NCBI GenBank assembly: GCA_043772905.1
Contig: JAYVFS010000214.1
Coordinates: 1 to 31,690 of the forward strand
Reading direction: 5' to 3'
Source: JAAFJT01 sp043772905
GTDB taxonomy: Bacteria > Bacteroidota > Bacteroidia > Chitinophagales > Saprospiraceae
DNA: 31,690 bases
A program made the position numbers and the translations under genes. Numbering within the stretch: the stretch's first letter is position 1; every line of letters begins with the position of its first letter. Shown one piece after another: positions 1-8,716 of this stretch. The notes below the pieces were generated by a model, which worked only from the letters and a program-made list of their open reading frames with translations, searched no databases and had not been told where the DNA came from.

Positions 1-92
1 AAATCATAAATTTATGCTCTTTTATTTCTCTTTTTAACCGTTTTGCCTAATATTTTACCTATATTATTATCTTATTTAATGCAAAAGTTGAG

Positions 93-140
93 TTTATAAA
101 TCTATTTTATCATAATCTATTAACTTTGGCTAAGGTGTTG
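93..140 (+). repeat. Left copy of 48-bp inverted repeat bracketing the window
   Basis: This 48-base stretch is repeated perfectly in inverted orientation at 31595-31642. It begins TTTATAAATCTATTTTATC and ends GGCTAAGGTGTTG. Both copies point inward, toward the first gene here and toward the yceI-like gene at the other end. The flanking sequence diverges at once on both sides and I see no obvious target duplication. It could be the terminal repeat of a mobile or rearranged segment, or a duplicated promoter block, since it contains a TAACTTTG box. Confidence 0.85.
121..128 (+). promoter_or_regulatory. Candidate Bacteroidota -7 box (TAACTTTG) for the dehydrogenase operon
   Basis: TAACTTTG matches the TAnnTTTG -7 consensus of Bacteroidota primary-sigma promoters and lies 40 bases before the ATG at 169. 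I see no good TTG/TTTG -33 element at the usual 19-21 base spacing, so this may be a weak or activator-dependent promoter. The identical box sits in the inverted copy upstream of the yceI-like gene. Confidence 0.4.
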
Positions 141-168
141 ATTAATACTTATTATTAAATCACTCGTT

Positions 169-1239
169 ATGAAAAATTACAAAATTGCCACCGTATTTGG
201 CGATGGCATCGGGCATGAGATTGTGCCCGTAGGCGTTGGAGTTTTAAAAGCGGCTGCTGAAAAGCATGGCTTCACCCTCGAATTTGACTACCTCCCGTGG
301 GGTGCAGGTTATTACAAGCAACATGGCGTATTTATGCCCACTGATGGCATGGAAATACTTAAAGGTTACGATGCGATTTATTTTGGCGCAGTCGGTCTGC
401 CTGATGTGGACGACACATTGCCTGCTATGCTTTATACCTTCAAAGTGCGGACAGAAATGCAACAATATGTCAATTATCGCCCTGTGAAATTGCTGCGTGG
501 AACAAAAAGTCCATTGGCAACAAAAGGACATGATGACATTGATTTCATCGTTTTGCGTGAAAACAATGAAGGCGAATTTGTACAAAGTGGTAAAATCTTC
601 TACAAAGATGAAGCACATGGTTTTGCAACCGAAACAAGTGTCTTTACCCGCAACGGTACGGAGAAAATAGCCCATTTTGCTTTCAAATTGGCACGAAAAA
701 GGCGTAAAAAGGTAACAAACGTCACTAAATCCAATACCTTGATTCATTCTTTGGCATATTGGGATTACGTCATTGCAGGCGTTGCTGCGCAATATCCTGA
801 TGTCGAATATCAAAAAATGTATGTTGACAATGCCGCAGCGAGCTTCGTTTTGCGCCCCGAATCTTTCGATGTCATCATCACGACAAACTTGATTGGCGAC
901 ATTTTGAGCGATTTAGGCGGAGCGATTATGGGCAGTTTGGGCTTAGGCGCAAGTGGCAATATCAATCCTGAAAAGAATTTCCCTTCCATGTTTGAGCCGA
1001 TTCACGGTTCTGCGCCCGATATTGCAGGTAAAGGCATTGCCAATCCTGTCGGTCAAATCTGTTCAGGCGCTTTGATGCTTGAACATTTGGGTGAAGCAGC
1101 TGCCGCAGCAGACATCGTTGAAGCCGTTGAAAAAACGCTTGAAGCGGGTATCAAAACAGGCGATATTGGTGGCAAAGCAACCACAAAACAAGTCGGTGAA
1201 GCCGTTATTCAAAACCTTCAAGCCGTTCTTGTCGCATGA
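169..1239 (+). CDS. Isocitrate/isopropylmalate-family dehydrogenase, tartrate-dehydrogenase-like (TtuC type)
   Basis: This 356-residue cytoplasmic enzyme belongs to the NAD-dependent beta-decarboxylating dehydrogenase family, which oxidises 2-hydroxy acids such as tartrate, malate or 3-isopropylmalate. Visible motifs are GDGIG near residue 11, the substrate arginines about 94, 104 and 130, the catalytic lysine in TKSN (about K187), the metal aspartates in NLIGDILSDLGG (about D244 and D248) and the nucleotide-binding block EPIHGSAPDIAGKGIANP. The INPEKNFPSMFEPIHGSAPDIAG stretch, read as family resemblance, is closer to tartrate dehydrogenases than to LeuB. Its stop overlaps the start of the cyclase gene (ATGA), and a DUF1537 kinase follows, so I infer a role in four-carbon or uronate-derived acid-sugar breakdown. 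Length is normal and the gene is intact. The exact substrate is unknown. Confidence 0.85.
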   Translation: MKNYKIATVFGDGIGHEIVPVGVGVLKAAAEKHGFTLEFDYLPWGAGYYKQHGVFMPTDGMEILKGYDAIYFGAVGLPDVDDTLPAMLYTFKVRTEMQQYVNYRPVKLLRGTKSPLATKGHDDIDFIVLRENNEGEFVQSGKIFYKDEAHGFATETSVFTRNGTEKIAHFAFKLARKRRKKVTNVTKSNTLIHSLAYWDYVIAGVAAQYPDVEYQKMYVDNAAASFVLRPESFDVIITTNLIGDILSDLGGAIMGSLGLGASGNINPEKNFPSMFEPIHGSAPDIAGKGIANPVGQICSGALMLEHLGEAAAAADIVEAVEKTLEAGIKTGDIGGKATTKQVGEAVIQNLQAVLVA

Positions 1240-1870
1240 AATTAATTGACCTAACCATGCCCTACGATGAAAAAATCGCAGGTTTTTCATCTGAAACGGC
1301 TCGAACAGTGGGACGTGACGGTTGGAATGCCCGCACTTTGCATATTTATTCTCATGCGGGAACGCACATGGATGCCCCGTTTCACTTTGGCGTGTCAGAT
1401 GAAACCATTGATGAAATACCTGTTGAGCAGTTTTTTCAGAAAGGGCATGGTTAGTCAATTTAAGTAAAATCGAAGCGAAAGCTTTGATTTTTGTAGCAGA
1501 TTTAGGCGAAATTGCACAAAAATTCAAAGAAGGCGACAGCCTTTTGTTGCGAACTGATTGGTCAAAACGATTGGGTACTGAGGGGTATCGCAACGATTTG
1601 CCCCGCATCAGTGCCGAATTAGCCAACTGGTGTGTCGAGAAAAAAGTACAGATATTAGGCGTTGAGCCGCCTTCGGTTGCCGATGTCAATAATTTGCCCG
1701 AAGTCACCGAAATTCACCACATTTTACTGAGGGGGGGTATTTTGATTGTCGAAGGTCTGATAAATTTAGATGTGATTGAAAAACAATATGTTGAACTCAT
1801 TGCCTTGCCTTTAAAAATAAAAAAAGGAGACGGTGCGCCTTGCCGTGTCATTGCCATTGAAAAAGACTAA
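1236..1870 (+). pseudogene. Cyclase-family (kynurenine-formamidase-like) hydrolase, frameshifted
   Basis: The ATG overlaps the previous stop as ATGA. The first part (1236-1454) carries the family signature HxGTHxDxPxHF (HAGTHMDAPFHF), the metal-binding site of PF04199 cyclases. It then stops, and the rest of the protein (to 1870, ending VIAIEKD) is in the -1 frame. One extra G in the GGG run at 1443-1445 would restore a continuous product reading QKGAWLVNLSKIEAKAL, about 212 residues, normal for the family. I do not see a classical slippery heptamer in register, so I read this as a one-base deletion, either real or a sequencing error. Two copies of the TACTGAGGGG word lie inside (1576 and 1725). 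Members hydrolyse cyclic amides or lactones; the substrate here is unknown, but the neighbours suggest a lactone or acid-sugar step. Confidence 0.75.
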
Positions 1871-1880
1871 TTACTTAGCT

Positions 1881-1953
1881 GACACGAATTTCACAAATTA
1901 CACGAATTGTGTTTTTACGAATTTTGATTCGTGTAATATGTGAAATTCGTGTC
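1881..1953. repeat. Intergenic inverted repeat, ACACGAATT family
   Basis: Arms of 27 bases (1881-1907 and 1927-1953), containing TTACACGAAT and its complement, pair with a single mismatch around a 19-base loop. A diverged relative of the same sequence lies at 30756-30834. It sits between the cyclase and the kinase, with no U-run after it, so it is more likely a dispersed palindromic repeat than a simple terminator. Confidence 0.75.
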
Positions 1954-2333
1954 TAACCTAAATAGAAAAAGAAGTGGATCTAATCGCTGAAATACACGCC
2001 GAACTCAAACGGCAAAACAAGTCCATCATTATTCTCGATGACGACCCAACAGGTACGCAAACCGTTCACAGCGTTCCGATTTTAACAACGTGGACACAAG
2101 CCGTTATTCAAAAAAAATTAGCTGCCGAAACGCCTGTTTTTTTTCATATTAACAAATTCTCGCAGTCTTATTGCCGAAGAAGCCAATCGTTTAGGTCTTG
2201 AAATTGGTCAAAATATAAAAGCCGCATCAGAAGCCACCCGACGGGGTTTTCACATCATCAGTCGAGGTGATTCTACTTTGCGTGGTCATTTTCCAAACGA
2301 AATTGAAACTTTAGCCGAAGGTTTGGGTTGGTC

Positions 2334-2388
2334 CCCCCCTGCCCCCGGAGGGGGAGATACACGTACACCCCCTCCGGGGGCAGGGGGG
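2334..2388. repeat. GC-rich palindromic repeat inserted in frame in the kinase gene
   Basis: Arms 2334-2354 and 2368-2388 (core CCCCCCTGCCCCCGGAGGGG and its complement) pair perfectly around 13 bases. Base composition is utterly unlike the surrounding AT-rich coding sequence, yet the frame stays open. The repeat lies between the conserved SRGDSTLRGH segment and LTALIPAFFEGN, a loop-like position. Confidence 0.85.
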
Positions 2389-2813
2389 CTAACCGCTTTA
2401 ATTCCTGCCTTTTTTGAAGGCAATCGTTTTACAAAAAACGATATTCATTATTGGAAAAATGGTGAAACGTGGATTCCTGTTGGCGAAACGCCTTATGCCA
2501 AAGATGCGACTTTTGGTTATACAAATTCGGATTTAAAACTGTGGATTGAGGAAAAAACAAAAGGCAAAACAAAGGCTTCTGAGGTCGTTAGTTTTGACCC
2601 AAATACTGAGGGGGTGGATTTTTCATTAGAAAAATTAAAATCGCTGGACAACGATAAAACATTTATTGTCAATGCTTTACAACGTTCTGATTTAGAAATT
2701 TTTGCCCTCGCTGCCTTGCGTTCTGAAAGACGGATTTTGTATCGCACATCAGCTTCCTTCGTCGCTGCCTTTGCGGGTATAACGCCTAAACCCCTTTTGA
2801 CAGCCGCTATTTC

Positions 2814-2838
2814 TCCCCCTTCGGGGGTGGGGGGGCTA
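2814..2838. repeat. Partial copy of the GC-rich palindromic repeat
   Basis: TCCCCCTTCGGGGGTGGGGG resembles one arm plus apex of the repeat at 2334-2388 and is followed by the same GGGCTAA edge. It is in frame, encoding PPSGVGG between LTAAIS and LIVVGSH of the kinase. Confidence 0.65.
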
Positions 2839-3366
2839 ATTGTCGTTGGTTCACACGTTCCTAAAACTTCGGCTCAATTGGACGAGCTTTTGAAAACAGA
2901 TATTCAAGTTGTTGAATTAGATGTGTTTCAACTGTTAAATACAGACAACTCACTTGAATATACATCGAAAATTTTAGATAAAATTGGCGGTTTACTGAGG
3001 GGATGTAGAAACGTTGTTTTGTTCACTTCTCGTCAATTAATCGTCGGAAAAAACGAAAATGACAGCCTTCAGTTAAGCGTCAATATCTCAAATGCGTTGG
3101 TTTGGATTGTTCAAAACCTATCTCTTCGCCCTCAATTTTTAGTCGCAAAAGGCGGCATCACGTCAAGCGATTTGGCAACAAAAGCTTTGGGCGTTAAACG
3201 AGCGATAGTTTTAGGGCAAATTGTGGCGGGTGTACCTGTTTGGCAAATGGGAGAGGAGACGAAATTTCCAAATATGCCTTATATCATTTTCCCTGGCAAT
3301 GTCGGGTCTGATGAGGATTTGAAAAACGTTTATAATATTTTAAAAAATAAAAATACATAATCCACT

Positions 3367-4422
3367 ATGCTCAAAGGCGTTTGTGTAGGCACAGGCTATT
3401 TCAGTCCATTTCATTACGAGGCATGGCGTCGCTTATCGGACGTTGAAATAGTCGGTATTTGCGATTTAGATATAGAAAAAGCACAGCAATTAACAGCTGA
3501 TTTTTTCACAGCACCCCCTCAGTATAACAGCGACTTTAAAGCACTTTTAGCGGCAACACAGCCTGATTTTGTGGACATCATCACGCCACCAAATACACAT
3601 TTGGATTTGGTGAAAACGGCTGTTGATGCAGGTGTAAAAGCTATTATTTGCCAAAAACCACTTGCACCAAACCTTGAAGAAGCGGAACAAATCGTGGCAT
3701 ATACCGCAGCTAAAAACGTGCGGTTGATGGTGCATGAAAATTTTCGTTTTCAGCCGTGGCATCAAGAAATTAAAAAATTAATAGTAGAACAAGTTATTGG
3801 TAATCAATTATTTAGCTTGCACTGGCGTATACGGATGGGCGATGGTTGGCAATCAGACGCATACATAGCAAGGCAACCGTATTTCCGAACGATGCCCCGT
3901 TTATTGATTTATGAAACAGGCATTCACTGGATAGATGTCTGCCGTTTTTTGTTCGGAGAAGTAGATAATGTTTTTTCAAAACACTATAAACGCAATGCGG
4001 ATATTGCAGGAGAAGATGCAGGGCTTGTTTTGCTTGAACATACTGAGGGGGTGCTTTCAACCCTTGATATGAGCCGTTTTAATGAACCAAATTACCCCAA
4101 TCCACGCCTAACTTTTGGTGAAATCTTAATAGACGGCAACGGCGGTTCTATCCGTTTGTATGCCGATGGTAAAATCACAATTCAAAAATTAGGCGAAGAT
4201 GAAAGGGTACATTTTTATCCTTTTGAAAACAAAAACTTCGCGGGTGACTGCGTTTTTTATACGCAAAAGCACTTTATAGATAGCGTTTTACATCAAAAAT
4301 CCTTTGATACTGAGGGGTCTGTTTATTTGAAAAATATGATTCTTCAAGAGGCTGTTTATCAATCTGCACAAGAAAAAAAGGAAAAACAGTTCCTGTTTCT
4401 TACCCTTTTGGATAAGGAATAA
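3367..4422 (+). CDS. Gfo/Idh/MocA-family oxidoreductase
   Basis: This intact 351-residue NAD(P)-dependent sugar or sugar-acid dehydrogenase starts 6 bases after the kinase stop. The N-terminal Rossmann fold is seen as GVCVGTGYFSPFH and the beta-strand ICDLD. The usual EKP motif is QKP here (about residues 96-98), keeping the catalytic lysine. YETGIHWIDVCRFLFGEV near residue 180 is the family's conserved helix after the NAD domain, and the C-terminal half is the mixed beta-sheet substrate domain. It carries three copies of the TACTGAGGGG word (3514, 4041, 4308), read as PPQY, TEGV and TEGS. Its last 23 bases overlap the 3' end of the convergent sulfatase. In this locus it probably oxidises a uronate or acid-sugar intermediate, but the substrate cannot be read from sequence. 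Confidence 0.85.
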   Translation: MLKGVCVGTGYFSPFHYEAWRRLSDVEIVGICDLDIEKAQQLTADFFTAPPQYNSDFKALLAATQPDFVDIITPPNTHLDLVKTAVDAGVKAIICQKPLAPNLEEAEQIVAYTAAKNVRLMVHENFRFQPWHQEIKKLIVEQVIGNQLFSLHWRIRMGDGWQSDAYIARQPYFRTMPRLLIYETGIHWIDVCRFLFGEVDNVFSKHYKRNADIAGEDAGLVLLEHTEGVLSTLDMSRFNEPNYPNPRLTFGEILIDGNGGSIRLYADGKITIQKLGEDERVHFYPFENKNFAGDCVFYTQKHFIDSVLHQKSFDTEGSVYLKNMILQEAVYQSAQEKKEKQFLFLTLLDKE

Positions 4423-5993
4423 CCTGACTATATTTCCGCTTTTGATACCACGGGTCATTATATTTTTTCAATAAAGTACCCAATTCACTTAAAAGTTGTT
4501 TTGATACTTCGGGCAATTCCTCTAAACTCATTTCATGCAATTGATAAGTGTCTTTCAAGTTGTCATAAATAAAGGTGGCATCAACTTTTGTGGCGACTTT
4601 ACTTTCCCATTCCTTTTTGTTTTCTGTTACAGTGAGCGTGTATCGTTTGGTATGTACACCTCTGGAATTGCCCAACATGATGAGTACCGCTTCTGGCTGC
4701 GGTATTTTTTTAGTTGTTTTATTCAATAGCAAAGTCGAAAAATTGTTGCCTTCCACTTGTTTGGGTATTTTATTGCTCATTCCCGCAAGCCCCATAAGTG
4801 TCGGCATAATGTCGGGTGTGCCAAACAAGGCATCATTGATATCGGCTTTTAATCCTTTGGGCCAATGGACGATTAAAGGCACAGCTAATGACTCCGTTTC
4901 CACATGGTTTTTCCCTGTTAATTCATGGCTACCCATTAATTCGCCATGGTCAGAGCTTAAAAGCACGATAGTGTTGTCCAACTCGCCCATTTTTTCCAAT
5001 TCATTTAAGACTTGACCAATGTAAAAATCAACGCTTGTGACAGCTGCAAAGTAATTGCGGGCAAAATCTGCGACTTTTAAACTGGCATTTTTACGAACAA
5101 CCAGATTGCTGTCAATATGAGGGAATTTATCTTTATCGTAATATTTTCTCAAAAACGGCATATCCGTATTGGCATCGTCATAAGGAGAATGTGGTGGATT
5201 TAATGACCATATCATACAAAATGGTTTGTCGGTATCCCTCACATTGTTTTTATTGCGAAGATAACCCACGATTTTTTCAGCCTCATTTTTAGGCGTGTAA
5301 ACTGTGGGCTGATGAATTTCGCCATCTTTTTTACCTTCAATCGTGGTTGGGTCATTTGAGTAAATCAACGGATGAAAATGGGAGTCTTTCACGGATTGAT
5401 AAAAATACTCGATATGGTGTCTTGCTGGTCCAGGCGGAATATAGATGTCATATTTATTGGGATAATTTCCACCTGGAGCTTCTGCCTTTCCGACGTAGTT
5501 GCCTACCTCATCAAAGAATGGTTGCGGCATTTTCCAATGGCATTTTCCAAAATAGGCGGTATTGTAACCTTCTTCGAAGAACAAATCGGTGATTGTTTTG
5601 ACATCATCTTTTAGGTCTTCATTTCTTCCGACAAGGCAATTATTCCAAATACCATTTTTTCCGGGATACAGACCCGTCAGTAACATACCTCTTGACGGGC
5701 TGCACAATGGAAAATTGGCAATGCCATTTGTAAAGACGACACCATTTTTTTGCTAATCTATCTATATTCGGCGTAACGACAGGGTCGGGCTTGCCGACGA
5801 CATGTTTCAGATACTTTGGTTCGCTCCAAAAACCTGCACTGTACCACCTGAATTGGTCGGGATAGATAATGAGTATATTGGGCTTGTTAGGCTTTTTTGC
5901 TTGTTTTTTTACAGCCAAAAATGAACTGAAAATGGCTATGGCTGTCAAGAAAACTAAGGCACTGATTTTTTGAATCTTATATTTTTTCATCAT
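4400..5993 (-). pseudogene. Secreted S1-type sulfatase, frameshifted
   Basis: This is an arylsulfatase-superfamily enzyme that removes sulfate from sulfated glycans, normally in the periplasm. It starts at ATG 5993 with a signal-anchor sequence (KISALVFLTAIAIFSSFLAV), followed by PNILIIYPDQ, the first metal-binding block. The formylglycine motif CSPSR follows just after the frame break. The break is in the run of seven A on the coding strand (T5745-5751); with six the protein reads LAKNGVVFTNGIANFPLCSPSRG. Downstream are GKCHW, SLNPPHSPYDD, SSDHGELMGSH and GKNHVETES, all typical of the family. The C-terminus overlaps the convergent oxidoreductase. It lies 9 bases after the DUF4955 gene, so the two were co-transcribed. 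With the GH88 piece and SusC/D it points to a sulfated uronate-containing glycan as the old substrate. Confidence 0.85.
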
Positions 5994-6002
5994 TTCCGTC
6001 TA

Positions 6003-7682
6003 TTACTTTTTTAAAGATTTACGATAATTATACTGCGCTTCATAGAGCGATTGGGGCCAAACGGGTTTTCCCATGGATTCCAAATACGCTTGTGGTTCGT
6101 TTGAAAGCATTCCTTTATATTCTGCTTTGTTTTGAGCTTTTATACTTTTGGCATACGAACTTTGACTTTCAAATTCTAAAGGATTGCCATGTAAGCCTAT
6201 TAAATGAGGCATAATCAATCTGCCATATTCACTGTCGGGATTCATGGCTTTGAATTTTTCAGTGTTTACAGATGTATTTTTATGGTTCCAATACATTAAG
6301 CCACCGAGATGATTCGGCTGATTTATGGTTGCAGCACCCCATCTACCAAGCACCCAGCCGCCTGCTGTGTTGTCAAATAAATTTATCATAGATTGTTTCC
6401 CATGAAGGTCAGACATAGAGGTTGAATGGTACGTCATATTGAGATAAACATTGGAAACGGCATAATTTGACACCCCGGGGGCGTGCCAACCATTGGCATT
6501 GTCAAAAATATTCTTAGATAAAACATTATTTGAATGGTTGACACTGACGGTTTGATGCCCTTGTTTACCTTCAAGAGTAATGTTTTCAAGGGTAATATTG
6601 AAACATTGGCTCACATTTAAAGCCCTTGAAAAATCTTTAAAAGTGACATTTTTGACGCATGAGTTTGTGCAGTTATTGAGTTCTAAAAGACTAAAACCGC
6701 CATCGTGGTCAGCGTTTTTATGATGTACAAAATCCTGATGCCAATTTCCCGCAAAGGTTAAGTCTTCAACGCCAAACTCTTCAATCGGCTTGATTTTGTT
6801 GACTTTCCAATCATCGTTGCTGTCTATATCATGTGCAATTGGTGTTGACAGATACAAGGTATTGCCTTCTATTTTGACAATTTTATGTTTTTCTCTTTTT
6901 ATTAACCCCTCAGTAAGGTCAGTCCAAATGAACTTTTTGGTAGCAATATTTACTTCAAGTTCATAAGGCAATACCGAAGCCTTAATTTTTTCTTCATTCT
7001 TAATCGTTCCGACAAGTTCTATGAAATCACCCGCACTAAGATTTTTCACGACATCCACTTTTACACTCATCGTACTCCCTCCTCTATAAGATTCGGTTAT
7101 TTTACCAACAAGCTCTTGTTTAAAGCTTCTTTCTGATTTGAGTAAATAGGGTGTTGTCCATATTTTAGATTCATCAGCAGCCAACAAGGGCACTTTCGAA
7201 AGCAAGGTGGTTTTCTTTGCACGCGCACCTTTAATAATTAGGTTACTCAATTCAACAAATATAGACTGGCTTTCATTCCGTTGTTTTTTATTATTAGGGT
7301 CTATGGATGCAGCATCTTTTTGGTCATGTAGTATAAATGTGCCTTCACCAAAATATATAATGATGCCTTGCCCTTTGTTAGCGAGTCTGAATTTTTGGGC
7401 GGCTGCGATCGTTAATTTTAAAGCCTGTTTGTCGCTCATGTCATCATTGGGAACTGCCCCAAAATCAGTCACCTTAAATACTTTGAAGTTGTTGGTGTTT
7501 TTAGAAGTCGGTATCTCTTTATCACCATTTTGATAGCCCGCATAAGAGCAGTTGAGCGGTATAAATCGGCTATCAAGGTCCGTATTTTTATCTATTAGGT
7601 CTGTCCCTGTCGCTCTTGTTTTAATATAGTTTTGCCAGTATAATGATTCATTTTCTTTAAATTCGGCTTTAGAAAGAGCCTT
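6003..7682 (-). pseudogene. DUF4955 right-handed beta-helix protein, without its own start
   Basis: A long frame from about 7700 down to the stop at 6003 encodes a protein of the DUF4955 type found in Bacteroidota glycan loci. FKVTDFGAVPNDD and FGEGTFIL are the usual start of a pectate-lyase-like beta-helix, and the asparagine-rich ladder NCTNSCVKNVTFKDFSRAL with SQCFNITLENITLEG fits helix rungs. The fold homology starts well before the first ATG (7472): SLYWQNYIKTRATG, FIPLNCSYAGYQNG and FKVFKVTDFGAV are all in frame upstream, with no initiator and no signal peptide. One A missing at 7681-7683 would join it to the preceding GH88 frame as a single fused protein (INQTGVQKALSKAEFKEN). One TACTGAGGGG word sits at 6906-6915 (LTEGL). 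Function probably concerns uronate-glycan binding or cleavage; activity is unproven for the domain. Confidence 0.7.
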
Positions 7683-8239
7683 TGTACACCGGTCTGATTA
7701 ATTTTTTCCCTTTTGATTAAAGCCTCCATAAAGTAATAATCTGCATAGTTTAAAGGCACGTCTATTTCATTTTTGTGCGGAATACTGCCTACGGAATGTT
7801 TGAGTATGAAATATTTATTAGAGCCCACTTCTGCTAGATATTCTTTGGAAGTCAAGGTGTTGAGGATTTCGTCGGCAATAGTAAAATACTTTTTATCGCT
7901 GTAAGTGCTTAATTCAAACAAAGCAGAAGCCGTTATTGCCGCTGCCGAAGCATCTTTGGGTTCGTTGGGCATATTGGGGGCATCGTAATCCCAATAAGGT
8001 ATTCTGTCCTTGTTAATTCTCTTATCGTTGGCGATGAAATTGGCGATATTTCCCGCCTGTTTAAGATAGATGGGGTTTTTGGTGTAACGATAACACATCG
8101 TATAGGCATAAAGCCCCCATGCCTGTCCCCTTGCCCAAGATGAACTATTTTGATAACCTTGTGCCGTGATTTTACTTAAAACTTTACCCGTTTCGGGGTC
8201 ATAATCAACCACGTGAAAACTACTGTTATACGGATTTGA
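7683..8239 (-). pseudogene. GH88 unsaturated glucuronyl hydrolase, 5'-truncated C-terminal half
   Basis: The readable frame begins SNPYNSSFHVVDYDPETGK and runs through SSWARGQAWGLYAYTMCYRYTK, IPYWDYDAPNMPNEPKDASAAA and HSVGSIPHKNEIDVPLNYADYYF, the strongly conserved second half of GH88 unsaturated beta-glucuronyl hydrolases ((alpha/alpha)6 barrel). These enzymes cleave the unsaturated uronic acid left by polysaccharide lyases. The first roughly 200 residues, with the signal peptide and one catalytic aspartate, are absent. Homology ends abruptly near 8240, where repeat-rich sequence begins. In its present frame it ends at 7595 (ERQGQT), but a one-base change at 7681-7683 would run it into DUF4955. 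Truncation is certain from the sequence; whether an insertion or a deletion caused it is not. Confidence 0.8.
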
Positions 8240-8278
8240 TTAAAACAAAAGAGACAAAAAAGAGTGCATAACAAAGGC

Positions 8279-8352
8279 GTAGTCAGGAAATTCATTTCCC
8301 GTAAAAGCGCATTAAGCCTTTCTTTTAGTGGGAAATGAATTTCCCGACTACG
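8279..8352. repeat. Inverted pair of the GTAGTCGGGAAATT repeat
   Basis: GTAGTCAGGAAATTCATTTC (from 8279) is repeated in inverted orientation as GGAAATGAATTTCCCGACTAC (ending 8351), with one mismatch and a 28-base spacer. A third copy is at 15771-15793. Each copy is itself partly palindromic (GGGAAATTCATTTCCC). It looks like a small dispersed repeat family. Confidence 0.75.
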
Positions 8353-8477
8353 TGAATCTTTTTGTCGAATCAACATCCTATTTTTCCTTTTTTCGCTCTG
8401 TGATAATTTTGTGGTTTGAAAAATACCCCCCCTCAGTATTTTGAGTGTTTCAGGCGTATGATGCTCAGGTGATGATC

Positions 8478-8564
8478 AGGTATAGTAGACGGAAATTCAA
8501 TTGGTTTTTGTTTTTTTTTGTAAAAAAAAATAAAAAACCAATTGAATTTCCGTCTACTATACCT
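8478..8564. repeat. Perfect 32-bp-arm hairpin, MITE-like
   Basis: Arms 8478-8509 and 8533-8564 are perfect reverse complements, starting AGGTATAGTAGACGGAAATT. The loop is poly-T followed by poly-A, so pairing continues for about eight more bases after two mismatches. This is much longer than a normal terminator, and the symmetry makes the same short frame appear on both strands. It may be a remnant of a miniature element with terminal inverted repeats, or an extruding cruciform at the susC promoter side. Confidence 0.85.
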
Positions 8565-8716
8565 CATACGAATCATAGGGGAAACAAATGTATTTTCTTT
8601 TGTCGCACTTTTCATAAAATGAGCTAATTACCCCTCTTCAAAGGTCTATTTGCCCCACCGCTGTTGTTGATATTGACGGTAATTTTACAGTTTTTAAAAC
8701 TAAACAATATTGACGT

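Larger units (their letters stand above)
1974..3360 (+). pseudogene. DUF1537 four-carbon acid-sugar kinase (OtnK/DtnK-like), frameshifted
   Basis: This is a two-domain kinase of the DUF1537 family, which phosphorylates four-carbon sugar acids such as threonate, erythronate or 3-oxo-tetronate. It starts at GTG 1974. The N-terminal substrate motif LDDDPTGTQTVHS and the later SRGDSTLRGH motif are present. The C-terminal nucleotide-binding half holds KGGITSSDLATKALG and FPGNVGSDEDL. The reading frame breaks in the T8 run near 2148-2155; with seven T it reads VFFILTNSRSLIAEEAN, the conserved form, so one T is extra. Two GC-rich palindromic repeats are carried in frame: a full hairpin at 2334-2388 (peptide SPPAPGGG...PPPGAGG) and a partial copy near 2814-2836 (PPSGVGG). 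It lies 103 bases after the cyclase and 6 bases before the oxidoreductase. Family-level identification is firm; the substrate is inferred. Confidence 0.82.
8240..8716. other. Repeat-rich intergenic region between GH88 remnant and susC
   Basis: No gene is supported here; the short frames that exist read identically on both strands because of a palindrome. It holds the paired repeat 8279-8352, one TACTGAGGGG word with seven G (8426-8438, - orientation), the long hairpin 8478-8564 and about 75 bases of AT-rich leader before susC. It marks the break point of the GH88 gene. Confidence 0.7.

Noticed and set aside
244..813. Long antisense open frames opposite the dehydrogenase, ligase and GH3 genes
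   Set aside because: They mirror conserved enzymes on the other strand and show no recognisable family, start context or independent support.
1440..1455. Programmed -1 frameshift in the cyclase gene at AAAGGG
   Set aside because: The slippery bases are not in the register of a canonical X-XXY-YYZ site, no clear downstream stem is seen, and neighbouring genes carry similar random homopolymer indels.
8433..8627. Two overlapping 60-codon frames on opposite strands with almost identical protein
   Set aside because: They are a consequence of the 8478-8564 palindrome, which reads the same on both strands.
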